DNA of 64,000 nt from Aromatoleum diolicum (GTDB lineage Bacteria; Pseudomonadota; Gammaproteobacteria; Burkholderiales; Rhodocyclaceae), in NCBI RefSeq assembly GCF_012910955.1, contig NZ_WTVQ01000011.1, forward strand, positions 58,605 to 122,604, read 5' to 3'. Shown piece by piece: positions 19,941-30,494 of the stretch (position 1 is its first letter; each line of letters starts with the position of its first letter). Under the pieces are notes generated by a model. It saw only the letters and a list, made by a program, of their open reading frames with translations. It did no database searches and was not told the origin of the DNA. Made by a program: the position numbers and the translations under genes.

Positions 19941-21608
19941 TCAGGCCTGACCATCCCGCAGCAGGCGTCGCAGGATCTTGCCAACATTGGTCTTCGGCAG
20001 CTCCTCACGAAACTCGACAAGATGTGGCACCTTGTACGCCGTCAAACTTGCACGGCAGTGAGCGATCAGGTCGTCCTTCGTTAATGACGGATCCTTGCGC
20101 ACCACAAACACCTTCACCGCCTCGCCGGTGCGTTCGTCGGGAACACCGACCGCCGCCACTTCCAACACACCCGGATGGCTCGCAATGACATCCTCGACTT
20201 CATTGGGAAAGACATTGAAGCCGGATACCAGGATCATGTCCTTCTTGCGATCGACAATTCGCACAAAGCCTTTATCGTCGATCGTTGCGACGTCGCCGGT
20301 GCGCAGGAATCGATCCGTGGTAAAGGCATTGACCGTTTCTTCCGGTCTTTGCCAGTATTCGCGCATCACCTGCGGGCCACGTACACACAACTCACCCGCC
20401 TGCCCCAGGGGCACTTCGGTGCCATCGTCCCCACGAATGCTGATCTCCGTCGACGAGATCGGCAAACCAATCGAGTGATTGAACTGCGACAGGTCAAGGG
20501 GATTGATCGTCACCGCAGGCGACGTTTCGGTCAGACCATACGCCTCAATGAGCGGCCGACCGGTCACACGCCGCCACTTTTCAGCGACTACCTGCTGAAC
20601 GGCCATGCCGCCGCCCAGAGCGATATGCAGCTGCGAAAAATCCAGCTTGGCAAAATCCGGATTATTGAGCAGCGCGTTGAAGAGCGTATTAACGCCCGTG
20701 ATGGCCGTAAATTTGTACTTCGCCAGTTCCTTCACGAACCCGGGTATGTCGCGCGGGTTTGTGATCAGCACGTTAGTCGCGCCAATCTTGAAAAACGTCA
20801 GGCAATTCGCAGTTAGCGAAAAGATGTGGTATAGCGGCAAAGCCGTAATGATGACCTCTTCGCCCTCATGCAGAAATGGTTTTATCCACGCATGCGCTTG
20901 CTGCAGGTTGGCAACGATGTTGCCATGAGTCAGTACTGCCCCCTTGGCCACGCCCGTCGTACCGCCGGTGTATTGCAGGTACGCAATGTCGTCATGGCCG
21001 ACATCGACGGGCTCAAATGCGTGTCGAGCCCCCGTTGCCAGCGCATCACAAAATCGCACATGCCCTGCAATATTCCATGGCGGCACCATCTTCTTGATCC
21101 GCCGCACCACAAAATTAACGATCAGACTCTTCGGAAACCCCAGCATCTCCCCGAGGCTTGTCACGACCACATTGCGCACCTTTACTTGCGGCAGTACCTG
21201 GGCCAGCGTGCACGCAAAATTCTCGACAATGACAATGGTGTCGGCGCCCGAATCCTTCAATTGATGCTCAAGCTCGCGCGCCGTATACAACGGATTGACG
21301 TTGACGACCGTATACCCCGCACGCAGCGCGCCAAACATGGCAATCGGGTACTGCAGCATGTTGGGCATCATCAGTGCGACGCGCGCACCTCGCGGGAGTT
21401 TCAGCGCCCCTTGCAGGTAGCCGGCAAACTGTGCGGACAAACGATCCAGCTCCGTATAGGTGATCGTCTTGCCCATGTTGATATAGGCCACGCGGTCACC
21501 GAACAGCCGCACCCCTTTGGCAAACAGGTCACCCAGCGAGGCGAACTCGTTGACGTCGATTTCCGCAGGAATTCCCGGGGGATAGCTCTTGAGCCAGATT
21601 TTTTCCAC
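19941..21608 (-). CDS. fadD: Long-chain fatty acid-CoA ligase (FadD-like)
   Basis: An adenylate-forming enzyme activating fatty acids to acyl-CoA at the inner membrane. The ATP-binding motif is YLQYTGGTTGVAKGA, the adenylation motif EAYGLTETSP, and the C-terminal part has DRKKDMILVSGFNVFP with the catalytic Lys in KTNVGKILRR. I chose a GTG start at 21608 (VEKIWLKSYPPG) because a GGAGGAG ribosome-binding site lies 5-6 bases upstream and the resulting 555 residues match FadD. The frame extends 17 codons further. It is monocistronic: the CBS gene is upstream and the ilv leader downstream. Confidence 0.93.
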   Translation of the reverse strand: MEKIWLKSYPPGIPAEIDVNEFASLGDLFAKGVRLFGDRVAYINMGKTITYTELDRLSAQFAGYLQGALKLPRGARVALMMPNMLQYPIAMFGALRAGYTVVNVNPLYTARELEHQLKDSGADTIVIVENFACTLAQVLPQVKVRNVVVTSLGEMLGFPKSLIVNFVVRRIKKMVPPWNIAGHVRFCDALATGARHAFEPVDVGHDDIAYLQYTGGTTGVAKGAVLTHGNIVANLQQAHAWIKPFLHEGEEVIITALPLYHIFSLTANCLTFFKIGATNVLITNPRDIPGFVKELAKYKFTAITGVNTLFNALLNNPDFAKLDFSQLHIALGGGMAVQQVVAEKWRRVTGRPLIEAYGLTETSPAVTINPLDLSQFNHSIGLPISSTEISIRGDDGTEVPLGQAGELCVRGPQVMREYWQRPEETVNAFTTDRFLRTGDVATIDDKGFVRIVDRKKDMILVSGFNVFPNEVEDVIASHPGVLEVAAVGVPDERTGEAVKVFVVRKDPSLTKDDLIAHCRASLTAYKVPHLVEFREELPKTNVGKILRRLLRDGQA

Positions 21609-21814
21609 AGTGTCTCCTCCAACAGTTGGAAATTGCACCGGATGTTCAACTTCCGGCAAGGCCCTCCCGAGGCACGAACGGCGGTGCGCAAGCGCCGCCG
21701 TCTTCCAAACTGCACGTCTCCGGCCATAGCACGAAGACTGTTCTTGTGGTTTTCCGCGACGGCCCAGGCCGCCTCGGAACTTGCTGGACCGACGCGCCGT
21801 GCGCGCCTTCCTTC

Positions 21815-22264
21815 CTATTCTTGGCCCGGCTCTTGCGGCCAGTTTCGGATGTAATTCTTTAACATGCGGTTCTCGAAGCTCTGCTCCTCAAGCACCGCCT
21901 TTGCAACGTCATGAAACGACACGACGCCGAGGAGGGTGTGCCCATCCATGACTGGCAGATAGCGCTGGCGGTGATCGACCATCAGGCGACGAAGTTCGTC
22001 CATCTCCATATTCGGAGAGGCCACCATCGGACCCGACAGCATCGTTTCTTCGACTGTCATCCGTCCCCACTCGGCGCCCCCCTTGTGAACCGAGCGCAGA
22101 ACCTCACGGAAAGTCAGCATGCCGACCATTTGCCCATGCGAAAAAACCACGAGCGAACCGACATCCTGCTCGGTCATGATATCGACTGCCTCGGCCAAGC
22201 TTTTGTTGGGTGCAATGGTGTAGAGCACCTTGCCCTTGATCGCAAGAATCTCGCTCACCAGCAT
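21815..22264 (-). CDS. CBS-domain pair protein
   Basis: A 149-residue protein made of two CBS domains (roughly residues 8-65 and 78-130), as in DVGSLVVFSHGQMVGMLTFR and RQRYLPVMDGHTLLGVVSFH. Stand-alone CBS pairs bind adenine nucleotides and regulate partner proteins; the partner here is unknown. About 200 bases separate it from fadD and about 145 bases from the ferredoxin gene, both on the same strand. Confidence 0.9.
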   Translation of the reverse strand: MLVSEILAIKGKVLYTIAPNKSLAEAVDIMTEQDVGSLVVFSHGQMVGMLTFREVLRSVHKGGAEWGRMTVEETMLSGPMVASPNMEMDELRRLMVDHRQRYLPVMDGHTLLGVVSFHDVAKAVLEEQSFENRMLKNYIRNWPQEPGQE

Positions 22265-22409
22265 GTCAGCCCCTTTACCATGTTCATATCAATTAACCAT
22301 GCGCCATGTTAGCGTATCGACCATATCACAAAAAGCCGAGCCGCCGCTTGATGCGAAACCAATATCGAGCCATCGCATCGGTATCAATGCCCGGCGCCGC
22401 TCGCCCCCG

Positions 22410-22733
22410 TCATTTCTTCAACTCGCCCAGCTTGTCCTTGCGTTTCGCCCACTCGTCAGCATCCAGCAAAGCATCCTTGCGCTCGACAATCGGTTTCCAC
22501 TGTGCCGCCAATTCGGCATTCAGCGCAATGAAATGGCGCTGCCCCTCGGGCACGTCGTCCTCGGCGTAGATCGCTTCGACGGGACACTCAGCCACGCACA
22601 GAGTGCAGTCGATACACTCGGCGGGATCGATAACCAAGAAATTCTCCCCCTCACGAAAGCAATCCACCGGACACACGTCAACACAGTCGGTGTACTTGCA
22701 GCGAATACACGATTCGGTCACAACGTAAGTCAT
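22410..22733 (-). CDS. fdxA: 7Fe ferredoxin ([3Fe-4S][4Fe-4S])
   Basis: A 107-residue electron carrier. Cysteines at positions 9, 17 and 50 (3Fe-4S) and 21, 40, 43 and 46 (4Fe-4S), plus extra cysteines at 12 and 25, match the Azotobacter ferredoxin I pattern. The C-terminal tail of about 50 residues is also typical. The ATG at 22733 gives [14 protein letters not shown]; the open frame continues far upstream but is not coding there. A TATATT sequence near 22795-22800 (minus strand) could be its -10 box. It is divergent from trxA. Confidence 0.96.
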   Translation of the reverse strand: MTYVVTESCIRCKYTDCVDVCPVDCFREGENFLVIDPAECIDCTLCVAECPVEAIYAEDDVPEGQRHFIALNAELAAQWKPIVERKDALLDADEWAKRKDKLGELKK

Positions 22734-23009
22734 TTTCTCAACTCCAGTTAGCCCGGCCAAGGGCGCACAATCGGGGTGCGCCCGCCTTTCCGACAATATA
22801 GCCGAGACCCTCCCCGTTTTGTCACATGAACGGACAAACCCGTACGCCCAGCCAATACGGCGCAGGAGAATATCTTGACGTGCGCGGCAGCTTGGCATAA
22901 CTTTTCGGAAACGTTCAGAAGCGGCGGAACCTATCCGCCCTTTCCCAGAGGGCCAGACCGGCCCGACTCCCAATCCGAACAAGCAGCACGACCCTTGATG
23001 CGAGGAACC

Positions 23010-23336
23010 ATGAGCGAGCATATCCATTACGTCACCGACGGCAACTTTGAGTCTGAGGTACTGCAGGCGCAAACTCCCGTGCTGGTCGATTACTGGGCCG
23101 AATGGTGCGGTCCGTGCAAGATGATTGCCCCTATCCTTGACGACGTCGCGAAAGAGTACGCGGGCAAGCTCAAAGTCGCCAAGCTCAACATCGACGAGAA
23201 CCAGGAAACCCCTGCCAAGTTCGGCATCCGAGGCATCCCGACCCTTATGCTTTTCAAGGGCGGCAACGTCGAAGCAACCAAGGTTGGTGCGCTCTCGAAG
23301 TCGCAACTCACTGCATTCATTGACAGCAATCTCTGA
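23010..23336 (+). CDS. trxA: Thioredoxin
   Basis: A 108-residue cytoplasmic dithiol oxidoreductase with the active site WCGPC (Cys33, Cys36), preceded by the typical [10 protein letters not shown] strand and followed by the cis-proline segment [12 protein letters not shown]. The ATG at 23010 has GAGGAA upstream. It precedes rho by 145 bases on the same strand; trxA-rho is a widely conserved pair. Reduced by TrxB, whose gene is at 48958. Confidence 0.98.
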   Translation: MSEHIHYVTDGNFESEVLQAQTPVLVDYWAEWCGPCKMIAPILDDVAKEYAGKLKVAKLNIDENQETPAKFGIRGIPTLMLFKGGNVEATKVGALSKSQLTAFIDSNL

Positions 23337-23481
23337 CCGGGGCTAAAGTCCCGTTTCAAATTGCGCGGCGCCCCCCGCTTTCAAAGCCGGCCTTCCGGCG
23401 CCGCCGCAACATCTTCCGCAGCCACTCCGCTTTTTCCCTCCATTGGTTTCATCCACCTGCGCCCTGTCGCGCCCTCTCGCC

Positions 23482-24741
23482 ATGCAATTATCGGAGCTCA
23501 AGTCTCTCCACGTCAGCCAGCTGCTGGAAATGGCCATCGAAAACGAAATCGATGGCGCCAACCGCTTGCGCAAGCAGGAACTGGTCTTCGCCCTGCTTAA
23601 GAACCGGGCCAAAAAGGGTGAGCCGATCTATGGTGATGGCGCACTCGAAGTCCTGCCCGACGGCTTCGGCTTCCTGCGCTCGCCCGATATCTCCTACCTG
23701 GCGGGAACTGACGACATCTACGTCTCACCGTCACAGATTCGACGCTTCAACCTGCACACAGGCGACACCATCGAGGGTGAAATCCGCACTCCGAAGGACG
23801 GCGAACGCTATTTCGCGTTGGTGAAACTCGACAAGATCAACGGCCAGGCGCCCGAAGCCTGCAAACACAAGATTCTGTTCGAGAACCTCACTCCGCTGCA
23901 CCCGAATGAGTGCTTGAAACTTGAGCGTGACATCCGTGGCGAGGAAAACATCACCAGCCGGATCATCGACATGATCGCGCCGATCGGCAAAGGACAGCGC
24001 GGACTGCTGGTGGCGCCGCCGAAAAGCGGCAAGACGGTCATGCTCCAGCACATTGCGCATGCAATCTCGGCAAACCATCCGGACGTCGTCCTCATCGTCC
24101 TGCTGATCGACGAACGCCCCGAAGAAGTGACCGAAATGCAGCGCTCGGTCAAGGGTGAGGTGGTGGCCTCTACTTTTGACGAACCAGCCTCGCGCCACGT
24201 GCAGGTCGCAGAGATGGTAATCGAGAAGGCCAAGAGGCTCACTGAACACAAGAAGGATGTCGTAATCCTGCTCGATTCGCTTACCCGCCTCGCGCGAGCC
24301 TACAATACCGTGGTCCCGGCTTCCGGCAAGGTGCTCACCGGCGGCGTGGACGCAAATGCGCTACAGAAGCCCAAGCGTTTCTTCGGCGCAGCGCGCAATA
24401 TTGAAGAAGGAGGTTCGCTGACCATCATTGCGACAGCGCTGATCGACACCGGCAGCCGTATGGACGAGGTGATCTATGAGGAATTCAAGGGCACGGGCAA
24501 CATGGAACTGCACCTCGACCGCCGCATGGCCGAGAAGCGCGTCTACCCGGCCATTAACGTCAATCGCTCGGGCACCCGGCGCGAAGAACTGCTGATGAAG
24601 CCGGACGTACTGCAGAAGGTGTGGGTGCTGCGCAAGCTCCTGTACGGCATGGATGACATTGATGCGATGGAATTCCTCATGGACAAGGTCAAGGCGACCA
24701 AGAGCAACGCGGAGTTCTTTGACGCTATGCGACGCGGTTGA
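23482..24741 (+). CDS. rho: Transcription termination factor Rho
   Basis: A hexameric RNA helicase ending transcription of untranslated RNA. At 419 residues it has exactly the E. coli length. The N-terminal RNA-binding domain ([18 protein letters not shown], then DGFGFLRSP) is followed by the ATPase domain with Walker A in [11 protein letters not shown] and the Q-loop [20 protein letters not shown]. The frame is open 13 codons upstream, but the conserved Met at 23482 is the start. A bidirectional terminator follows. Confidence 0.99.
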   Translation: MQLSELKSLHVSQLLEMAIENEIDGANRLRKQELVFALLKNRAKKGEPIYGDGALEVLPDGFGFLRSPDISYLAGTDDIYVSPSQIRRFNLHTGDTIEGEIRTPKDGERYFALVKLDKINGQAPEACKHKILFENLTPLHPNECLKLERDIRGEENITSRIIDMIAPIGKGQRGLLVAPPKSGKTVMLQHIAHAISANHPDVVLIVLLIDERPEEVTEMQRSVKGEVVASTFDEPASRHVQVAEMVIEKAKRLTEHKKDVVILLDSLTRLARAYNTVVPASGKVLTGGVDANALQKPKRFFGAARNIEEGGSLTIIATALIDTGSRMDEVIYEEFKGTGNMELHLDRRMAEKRVYPAINVNRSGTRREELLMKPDVLQKVWVLRKLLYGMDDIDAMEFLMDKVKATKSNAEFFDAMRRG

Positions 24742-24760
24742 ACCGCATAACGTATCAAGA

Positions 24761-24790
24761 AAAACGCCACCCCTAGGGTGGCGTTTTTTG
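24761..24790. terminator. Bidirectional terminator between rho and hbd
   Basis: A perfect 9-bp stem (ACGCCACCC/GGGTGGCGT) with a 3-base loop, flanked by A-runs on the left and T-runs on the right. It can terminate both rho (plus) and hbd (minus), which converge here. Confidence 0.9.
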
Positions 24791-24829
24791 TTCCGGGGAA
24801 TAGACGACATCCTTCAAGTTAGTCGCACC

Positions 24830-25681
24830 TTATTGATAGTCGAAGAAACCCTTACCGCTCTTACGCCCAAGATAGCCGGCTTCGACCATCTCCACGAGCA
24901 GCGGCGCTGGCCGATACTTCGGATCCTTGAACCCCTCGAACAGGACCTGCATCACCGCGAGCTCGACGTCGAGGCCGATCATGTCGCACAGCGCAAGCGG
25001 CCCAATAGGATGATTGCATCCGAGTTTCATCGCCTCGTCGATCTCTGCGGCGCTGGCCAACCCCTCACCAAGCGCGAAGATCGCTTCATTGATCATCGGA
25101 CACAGCATGCGGTTCACGACAAAACCTGGACTGTTGCGTACCTGCACGGGCGTCTTGCCGACCGCCTTCGACACCGCCTCAACCGCGGCGTAGGTCGCAT
25201 CCGAGGTCTGCAGCCCCCGAATGAGTTCAACGAGCGCCATCATGGGCACCGGGTTGAAAAAATGCATCCCGATAACCTTGTCCGCGCGCTTCGTGGACGC
25301 CGCAAGTTTGGTGATCGAAATCGACGATGTGTTGCTGGCAATCACGGCGTCGGCCTTGAGCACTGCGTCAAGTTGAGCAAAAATTTTCAATTTGAGCTCA
25401 AGATTTTCGGTTGCGGCCTCGATCACCAAATCGCAATTGGATAGCTTAGATACATCAGTCGTCGTGGTAACGCGTGCAAGCGCCTCGACCTTCTGCGCCG
25501 CGGTCATTTTTTCCTTCTTGATCAGACGGTCGAGGCTAGCCGTGAGGGCGGCGATACCTCGCTGCACTGCAGTCTCGGCCACGTCCATCATGACTACGTC
25601 AAATCCTGCCACCGCAAACGCCTGAGTGATGCCATTGCCCATCGTCCCGGCGCCAACAATCCCGATCTTCTTGAGACTCAT
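24830..25681 (-). CDS. hbd: 3-hydroxybutyryl-CoA dehydrogenase
   Basis: Oxidises (S)-3-hydroxyacyl-CoA with NAD(P) in fatty-acid or aromatic-compound degradation, or the reverse. The N-terminal Rossmann motif is [13 protein letters not shown]. The catalytic His lies in [16 protein letters not shown], and the C-terminal dimer domain starts at [17 protein letters not shown]. The 283 residues are typical of the single-function (Hbd/PaaH) form. No other beta-oxidation genes are adjacent, so the pathway it serves is not shown here. Confidence 0.95.
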   Translation of the reverse strand: MSLKKIGIVGAGTMGNGITQAFAVAGFDVVMMDVAETAVQRGIAALTASLDRLIKKEKMTAAQKVEALARVTTTTDVSKLSNCDLVIEAATENLELKLKIFAQLDAVLKADAVIASNTSSISITKLAASTKRADKVIGMHFFNPVPMMALVELIRGLQTSDATYAAVEAVSKAVGKTPVQVRNSPGFVVNRMLCPMINEAIFALGEGLASAAEIDEAMKLGCNHPIGPLALCDMIGLDVELAVMQVLFEGFKDPKYRPAPLLVEMVEAGYLGRKSGKGFFDYQ

Positions 25682-25889
25682 CGCTATCCTCCCTCCTGTC
25701 GTGAATGAACACCCCGGTTGTCGCCGAATGCAACTCCATACCGAGGCGTATGGAATGCACTATATCGCAGTTTTGCATCGCGACGCCAGCAGCACAAAAC
25801 ACGACAAGGCAAAACAGTGGAACTCCAGTCGCGAAAGCGTTCGGAACCCTTCAACGACATGGGCGCGACGATCGAAGGAAATATGGACG

Positions 25890-25927
25890 AAAAAAATGGG
25901 AGCCTCACGGCTCCCATTTTTATTTTT
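25890..25927 (-). terminator. Terminator of the tRNA Ala-Glu-Asp cluster
   Basis: A 9-bp stem (ATGGGAGCC/GGCTCCCAT) with a 4-base loop and a run of T on the minus strand, placed directly after the 3' end of the last tRNA-Asp. It ends the six-tRNA transcript. Confidence 0.9.
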
Positions 25928-26004
25928 TGGCGGAGTGGACGGGGCTCGAACCCGCGACCCCCGGCGTGACAGGCCGGTATTCTAACCAACTGAACTACCA
26001 CTCC
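25928..26004 (-). tRNA. tRNA-Asp (GTC), copy 1
   Basis: A 77-base cloverleaf including the encoded CCA. The minus-strand anticodon loop reads CCTGTCACG with anticodon GTC; acceptor stem GGAGTGG/CCACTCC; T-loop GGTTCGAGCC. It is identical to the second copy at 26341. Confidence 0.98.
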
Positions 26005-26070
26005 GCACTAACCTGCTACCGGTCTTGCCGACCGGAACACGAATCGTCTTTATGACGCCTCGCTACATCC

Positions 26071-26146
26071 TGGCGTCCCCACGGGGATTCGAACCCCGGT
26101 TATCGCCGTGAAAGGGCGGTGTCCTAGGCCTCTAGACGATGGGGAC
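26071..26146 (-). tRNA. tRNA-Glu (TTC), copy 1
   Basis: 76 bases including CCA. The anticodon loop is CCTTTCACG with anticodon TTC, the acceptor stem GTCCCCA/TGGGGAC. It is identical to the copy at 26484. Confidence 0.98.
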
Positions 26147-26165
26147 AACGTCTCACTTCTTCGGT

Positions 26166-26241
<76 letters not shown>

Positions 26242-26340
26242 GACAGAGCTATGCATTTTAGCTTCTTACACTACCGACTGCAAGCACTTTCAACCACAAC
26301 TACATCGTTACAGCATGCAGACAAGGATCTGCAATATTCT

Positions 26341-26417
26341 TGGCGGAGTGGACGGGGCTCGAACCCGCGACCCCCGGCGTGACAGGCCGGTATTCTAACC
26401 AACTGAACTACCACTCC
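26341..26417 (-). tRNA. tRNA-Asp (GTC), copy 2
   Basis: 77 bases including CCA; identical to the copy at 25928, anticodon GTC. Confidence 0.98.
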
Positions 26418-26483
26418 GCACTAACCTGCTACCGGTCTTGCCGACCGGAACACGAATCGTCTTTATGACGCCTCGCTACATCC

Positions 26484-26559
26484 TGGCGTCCCCACGGGGA
26501 TTCGAACCCCGGTTATCGCCGTGAAAGGGCGGTGTCCTAGGCCTCTAGACGATGGGGAC
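26484..26559 (-). tRNA. tRNA-Glu (TTC), copy 2
   Basis: 76 bases including CCA; identical to the copy at 26071, anticodon TTC. Confidence 0.98.
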
Positions 26560-26574
26560 CGCGTTTCTTTCGAC

Positions 26575-26650
<76 letters not shown>

Positions 26651-26668
26651 GACGGCGAAAGAGCGCGC

Positions 26669-26697
26669 ATTATAGGGTGACACTTTCACACTGTAAA
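26669..26697 (-). promoter_or_regulatory. Promoter of the tRNA cluster
   Basis: Minus strand: TTTACA (26692-26697), a 17-base spacer, then TATAAT (26669-26674), followed by a GCGCGC discriminator. A GC-rich discriminator is typical of stringently controlled stable-RNA promoters. It should drive both tRNA triplets. Confidence 0.8.
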
Positions 26698-26722
26698 CCC
26701 CGGATTCGCGATTTATCGCAAT

Positions 26723-28129
26723 TCAGATTACTTTTCCCGGATTCATCAAGCCGCGCGGGTCGAAAGCCCCCTTCACCGCTCGCATCAGATCCATTTCAAC
26801 ATCAGACTTGTAGCGCATGCTCTCGACGCGCTTGAGCTGTCCGAGGCCATGCTCAGCCGAGATCGAGCCACCCAGCTCGGCAGTCAGATCATGCACGATG
26901 CGATTGACCTCGGCGGTACGGGCAATGAAGTCGGCGTTGTCCAGCGCGTTGGGCTTGGACAGATTGTAGTGAAGATTGCCGTCCCCAATGTGGCCGAAAG
27001 CGACGATTCGGACGTCCGGCCACATCATGGTCAACGCGGCGCGGGCACGTGTCAGGAATTCGGGAACGCGACTGACCGGAACCGAAATGTCGTGCTTGAT
27101 GCTGAGCCCTTCGATTTTTTGCGCCTCGGAGATATTCTCACGCAGCCCCCACAAGGATTCGGCTTGGGCAACGCTGGTAGCGATTGCCGCATCGAGCACA
27201 ACCCCTGACTCAAGCGCCGCGCCGATTGCGCCTTCAAGTGCGCTATCGAGGGCATCAGGATCACGCGTATCGGTCAATTCGAGCAGGACCATCCAGTCGT
27301 GAGCGCCCGCCAGCGGTGCGCGCGCACCGGGAATGTGATGCAGCACGAGTTCCAGCCCCGAGCGGGCGACCATCTCAAAGGCGCTGACGCGATCGCCACA
27401 GCTATCACGCAAGAGGCCGAGCAGGGCGACGGCGGCGTCCGGGCTGGGCACCGCAATCCAGGCGGTTGCGCGCGCACGGGGTTGAGGGAACAGCTTGAGC
27501 ACGGCGGCCGTGACGACGCCGAGGGTGCCTTCCGCGCCAATGAAGAGTTGCTTCAGGTCGTAGCCGGTATTGTCCTTGCGCAGGGCGCGCAGCCCGTCCC
27601 ACACCTGCCCATCGGGCAAGACCACCTCTAGCCCGAGGACCAATTCCCGCATGTTGCCATAACGCAGCACCTGAACCCCTCCGGCGTTGGTGGATACGTT
27701 GCCGCCGATCAGACAACTCCCTTCGGACGCCAGCGCCAAGGGGAACAGGCGATTCTCCGCCGCTGCCGCGTCCTGGACAGACGCAAGCGTACAACCAGCT
27801 TCGGCAATCAACGCATTGTTCGTAGCATCCACGGTCCGGATGCGATTCAGTCGCGACAAGTTAATAACGACCGAGCGCCCCTCGCTCAACGGCGTGGCGC
27901 CACCGCACAGCCCCGTATTGCCTCCTTGAGGCACCATTGCCACACCTGCGTCGGCGCAGGCGCGCACTACGGCTGCGACCTGCTGCGTATCCGCCGGCTT
28001 AACAACTGCAAGCGCCCTGCCGGTATATCGCGCGCGCCAGTCCGTCAGATACGGCGCCATCGACAACGAATCAATGAGTGTATGATGCGCGCCCACCGCT
28101 GCGCGCAAGACGTCGATCAAATCGCTCAT
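26723..28129 (-). CDS. FAD-binding oxidoreductase (GlcD / D-2-hydroxyacid dehydrogenase family)
   Basis: A 468-residue flavoenzyme with the PP-loop FAD domain (MVPQGGNTGLCGGATP, then IGGNVSTNAGGVQVLRYGN) and the C-terminal cap with HIGDGNLHYN and SAEHGLGQLKR. The family includes D-lactate, D-2-hydroxyglutarate and glycolate dehydrogenases; which substrate is used cannot be told from sequence. No GlcE or GlcF subunit genes are adjacent, favouring a single-subunit D-2-hydroxyglutarate/D-lactate type. It is the last gene of a probable rimO-patatin-oxidase unit, starting 15 bases after the patatin stop. Confidence 0.9.
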   Translation of the reverse strand: MSDLIDVLRAAVGAHHTLIDSLSMAPYLTDWRARYTGRALAVVKPADTQQVAAVVRACADAGVAMVPQGGNTGLCGGATPLSEGRSVVINLSRLNRIRTVDATNNALIAEAGCTLASVQDAAAAENRLFPLALASEGSCLIGGNVSTNAGGVQVLRYGNMRELVLGLEVVLPDGQVWDGLRALRKDNTGYDLKQLFIGAEGTLGVVTAAVLKLFPQPRARATAWIAVPSPDAAVALLGLLRDSCGDRVSAFEMVARSGLELVLHHIPGARAPLAGAHDWMVLLELTDTRDPDALDSALEGAIGAALESGVVLDAAIATSVAQAESLWGLRENISEAQKIEGLSIKHDISVPVSRVPEFLTRARAALTMMWPDVRIVAFGHIGDGNLHYNLSKPNALDNADFIARTAEVNRIVHDLTAELGGSISAEHGLGQLKRVESMRYKSDVEMDLMRAVKGAFDPRGLMNPGKVI

Positions 28130-28144
28130 ACGGGTACTCTCTGA

Positions 28145-29092
28145 TCAGCGGTGACTGAGGGCGTATCGCAGCGCTGGCAACATTGCTGCGACCGCCGCCT
28201 CGCCTTCCACAATCGCTTCGCGGGCACGATGAAAGTCCATCGTACCGAGATGCGCGACGCGTGGCGAAATCTGCACGTCGGCCGGTTCGCCGGCGAGACG
28301 GCTGCGCGCGATGCGCACCTGCATGATGTTGATACTGGAAGTTAACACCGTCATCAAAGACGGTAAATCCTCATCGACAGCCGCTTGCTGGCCATTGCGC
28401 CCTCCCCCGTTCGCTCCGTTGGCAAACAATCCCAGACGCGCGAATAGTCGCTCAGTCCAGCCATTGCTGCTCTCCTCGTCATCTCCGGGTGACGGCCTCC
28501 AGGATTTCCCAACCACGTCGGAACCGAGGTCGACAGCGATCACGATTTCGGCCCCCATCGCGCGGCAAAGCGACACGGGCACGGGATTGACCAAGCCGCC
28601 ATCGACCAGCAAGCGTCCATTCCTCAATACCGGCGTGAGCAACCCTGGAAGCGCTATAGAGGCACGAACAGCCCTTGCGACACTACCTTCGCGCAGCCAA
28701 ATCTCGCGTCCCGTCTGCAGTTCGGTCGCCACGCAGGCAAAGCGACGGTCGAGTTGTGAAAAATCGCGATCGACGAAATTGCGCTCGAAAAACTGGATGA
28801 GTTTTTGCCCCTTGATCAACCCGCCACGCAGGCTGACATCAAGAAGCGAGACGACGTCCTGCCACTTCAGCGACTCGGCCCATTCGGTAAGCTTCGCGAG
28901 GTCGCCTGATGCAAGGGCCGCGCCGACGAAAGCTCCAATCGAGCAACCGCAGACTATCTGAGGCTCGATGCCTTCCCGAGCAAGCCCACGCAGCACGCCC
29001 AAGTGAGCCCACCCCCGTGCGGCACCGCTTCCCAGCGCCAGTCCGATTACCGGGCCATCCGTGTTGCGCTGCATGGGCGTCGGTTCGAACAT
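28145..29092 (-). CDS. rssA: Patatin-like phospholipase, RssA type
   Basis: A 315-residue patatin-family hydrolase. The oxyanion motif GSGAARGWAHLGVL is followed by the nucleophile elbow GCSIGAFVG (Gly-x-Ser-x-Gly) and the dyad aspartate in LLVDGGLVNPVPV. The C-terminus has a Gly/Asn-rich linker (ANGANGGGRNGQQ) and a helical tail. RssA-type proteins are cytoplasmic and of unclear role. An internal Met six codons in could also be the start. It lies 19 bases after rimO on the same strand. Confidence 0.88.
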   Translation of the reverse strand: MFEPTPMQRNTDGPVIGLALGSGAARGWAHLGVLRGLAREGIEPQIVCGCSIGAFVGAALASGDLAKLTEWAESLKWQDVVSLLDVSLRGGLIKGQKLIQFFERNFVDRDFSQLDRRFACVATELQTGREIWLREGSVARAVRASIALPGLLTPVLRNGRLLVDGGLVNPVPVSLCRAMGAEIVIAVDLGSDVVGKSWRPSPGDDEESSNGWTERLFARLGLFANGANGGGRNGQQAAVDEDLPSLMTVLTSSINIMQVRIARSRLAGEPADVQISPRVAHLGTMDFHRAREAIVEGEAAVAAMLPALRYALSHR

Positions 29093-29111
29093 GGCCGGAG
29101 CGCGGGGATAT

Positions 29112-30443
29112 TCAGGCTATAGGTTCGGCGTAGAGATCGTGTACGTCGCAGTCGGTAATCCGCACCTGTGCGAACTCACCAGGCACGAGCCCGCCCCCGT
29201 TCGGGATGATCACCAGACCATCGACCTCCGGCGCATCGCTGCCCGATCGGGCAATTGCGCCTTCCTCGTCGACATCATCAACGAGGACGGTGATTTCCCG
29301 GCCAATCCAGCGCTCCAGGCGCTGTGTCGAGATATCTTCCTGGAACTCCATCAGACGCATGCGCCGTTCCTCTCGCACCTCGTCCGGCACCGGATCGGCC
29401 AGTTGGTTGGCATCCGCGCCTTCGACCGGTGAATACGCAAAGGCGCCGACGCGGTCGAGTTGAGCCTCGTCAAGGAAGTTCAGCAGCATCTCGAAATCTT
29501 CATCCGTCTCGCCAGGGAAGCCGGTAATGAAGGTAGAGCGGATCGTCAGATCGGGACAGATGCTGCGCCAGGCGCGGATACGCTCAAGGACGTTTTCAGC
29601 ATTGGCTGGACGCTTCATCGCCTTGAGAATGCGCGGACTGGCGTGCTGGAAGGGCACATCGAGATATGGCAGGATCTTGCCTTCTGCCATCAGCGGAATC
29701 AGGTCATCGACGCTCGGGTAAGGGTAGACGTAATGCATTCGCACCCAGACTCCCAAATCGCCCAAGGCCTTGGCGAGATCGATCAGCTTGGTCTTGAGCG
29801 GCCGTCCGTTCCAGAAACCGGTGCGGTACTTGGTGTCGACGCCGTATGCGCTGGTGTCCTGCGAGATCACCAGCAGCTCCTTCACACCAGAATCGACGAG
29901 CGCCTCCGCTTCACGCATGACCTCGTGAATCGGCCGCGAGACCAGATCGCCGCGCATCGACGGAATGATGCAGAAAGCGCAACGATGATTGCAGCCTTCG
30001 GAAATTTTGAGGTAGGCGTAATGATTCGGCGTCAGACGGATACCCTGCGGCGGCACGAGGTCGGTAAACGGGTCGTGCGGTTTCGGCAGGTGCAGGTGAA
30101 CGGCTTTCATCACGGCATCAGTGGCGTGCGGACCGGTCACCGCGAGCACCTGCGGATGTGCGGCCAGCACGACATCGTCCTTGGCGCCGAGACAGCCGGT
30201 GACGATGACCTTGCCATTCTCTGTCAACGCCTCACCGATTGCATCAAGCGACTCTTCAACGGCAGCGTCGATGAAGCCGCAGGTATTCACGACGACCAGA
30301 TCGGCATCGTCGTAACTACCTGAAATTTCATACCCTTCGGCACGCAGGCGCGTGAGGATGTGTTCGGAATCAACCGTGGCCTTGGGGCACCCGAGAGATA
30401 CGAAACCGACGCGCGGCACGCTCTGGATTTTCTGTTGGGTCAT
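29112..30443 (-). CDS. rimO: Ribosomal protein uS12 methylthiotransferase
   Basis: A radical-SAM enzyme that methylthiolates an aspartate of ribosomal protein S12. The order is a UPF0004 N-terminal domain with cluster cysteines ([28 protein letters not shown]), the radical-SAM motif [12 protein letters not shown], and a C-terminal TRAM domain ([12 protein letters not shown] onward). Its 443 residues match RimO, and the S12-type N-terminus separates it from MiaB. It lies 51 bases after phaR. Confidence 0.97.
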   Translation of the reverse strand: MTQQKIQSVPRVGFVSLGCPKATVDSEHILTRLRAEGYEISGSYDDADLVVVNTCGFIDAAVEESLDAIGEALTENGKVIVTGCLGAKDDVVLAAHPQVLAVTGPHATDAVMKAVHLHLPKPHDPFTDLVPPQGIRLTPNHYAYLKISEGCNHRCAFCIIPSMRGDLVSRPIHEVMREAEALVDSGVKELLVISQDTSAYGVDTKYRTGFWNGRPLKTKLIDLAKALGDLGVWVRMHYVYPYPSVDDLIPLMAEGKILPYLDVPFQHASPRILKAMKRPANAENVLERIRAWRSICPDLTIRSTFITGFPGETDEDFEMLLNFLDEAQLDRVGAFAYSPVEGADANQLADPVPDEVREERRMRLMEFQEDISTQRLERWIGREITVLVDDVDEEGAIARSGSDAPEVDGLVIIPNGGGLVPGEFAQVRITDCDVHDLYAEPIA

Positions 30444-30494
30444 GCTCTCTGCTGGAACCTTGCGAACCGGACTATTCCGGTTACCGCATGCGTA

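Larger units (their letters stand above)
25927..26146. repeat. 220-base direct repeat, copy 1 (tRNA-Asp, spacer, tRNA-Glu)
   Basis: By eye this block is base-for-base the same as 26340-26559, including the 66-base spacer between tRNA-Asp and tRNA-Glu, which is not constrained as mature tRNA. The offset is 413 bases. The spacer holds a 6-bp hairpin (CCGGTC/GACCGG) that could be an RNA-processing site. The tRNA-Ala genes are also the same but are separated from the block by different spacers of 19 and 15 bases. Confidence 0.93.
26340..26559. repeat. 220-base direct repeat, copy 2 (tRNA-Asp, spacer, tRNA-Glu)
   Basis: Second copy of the block at 25927-26146. The 99 bases between the first tRNA-Ala and this copy hold no gene that I can see. 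Confidence 0.93.
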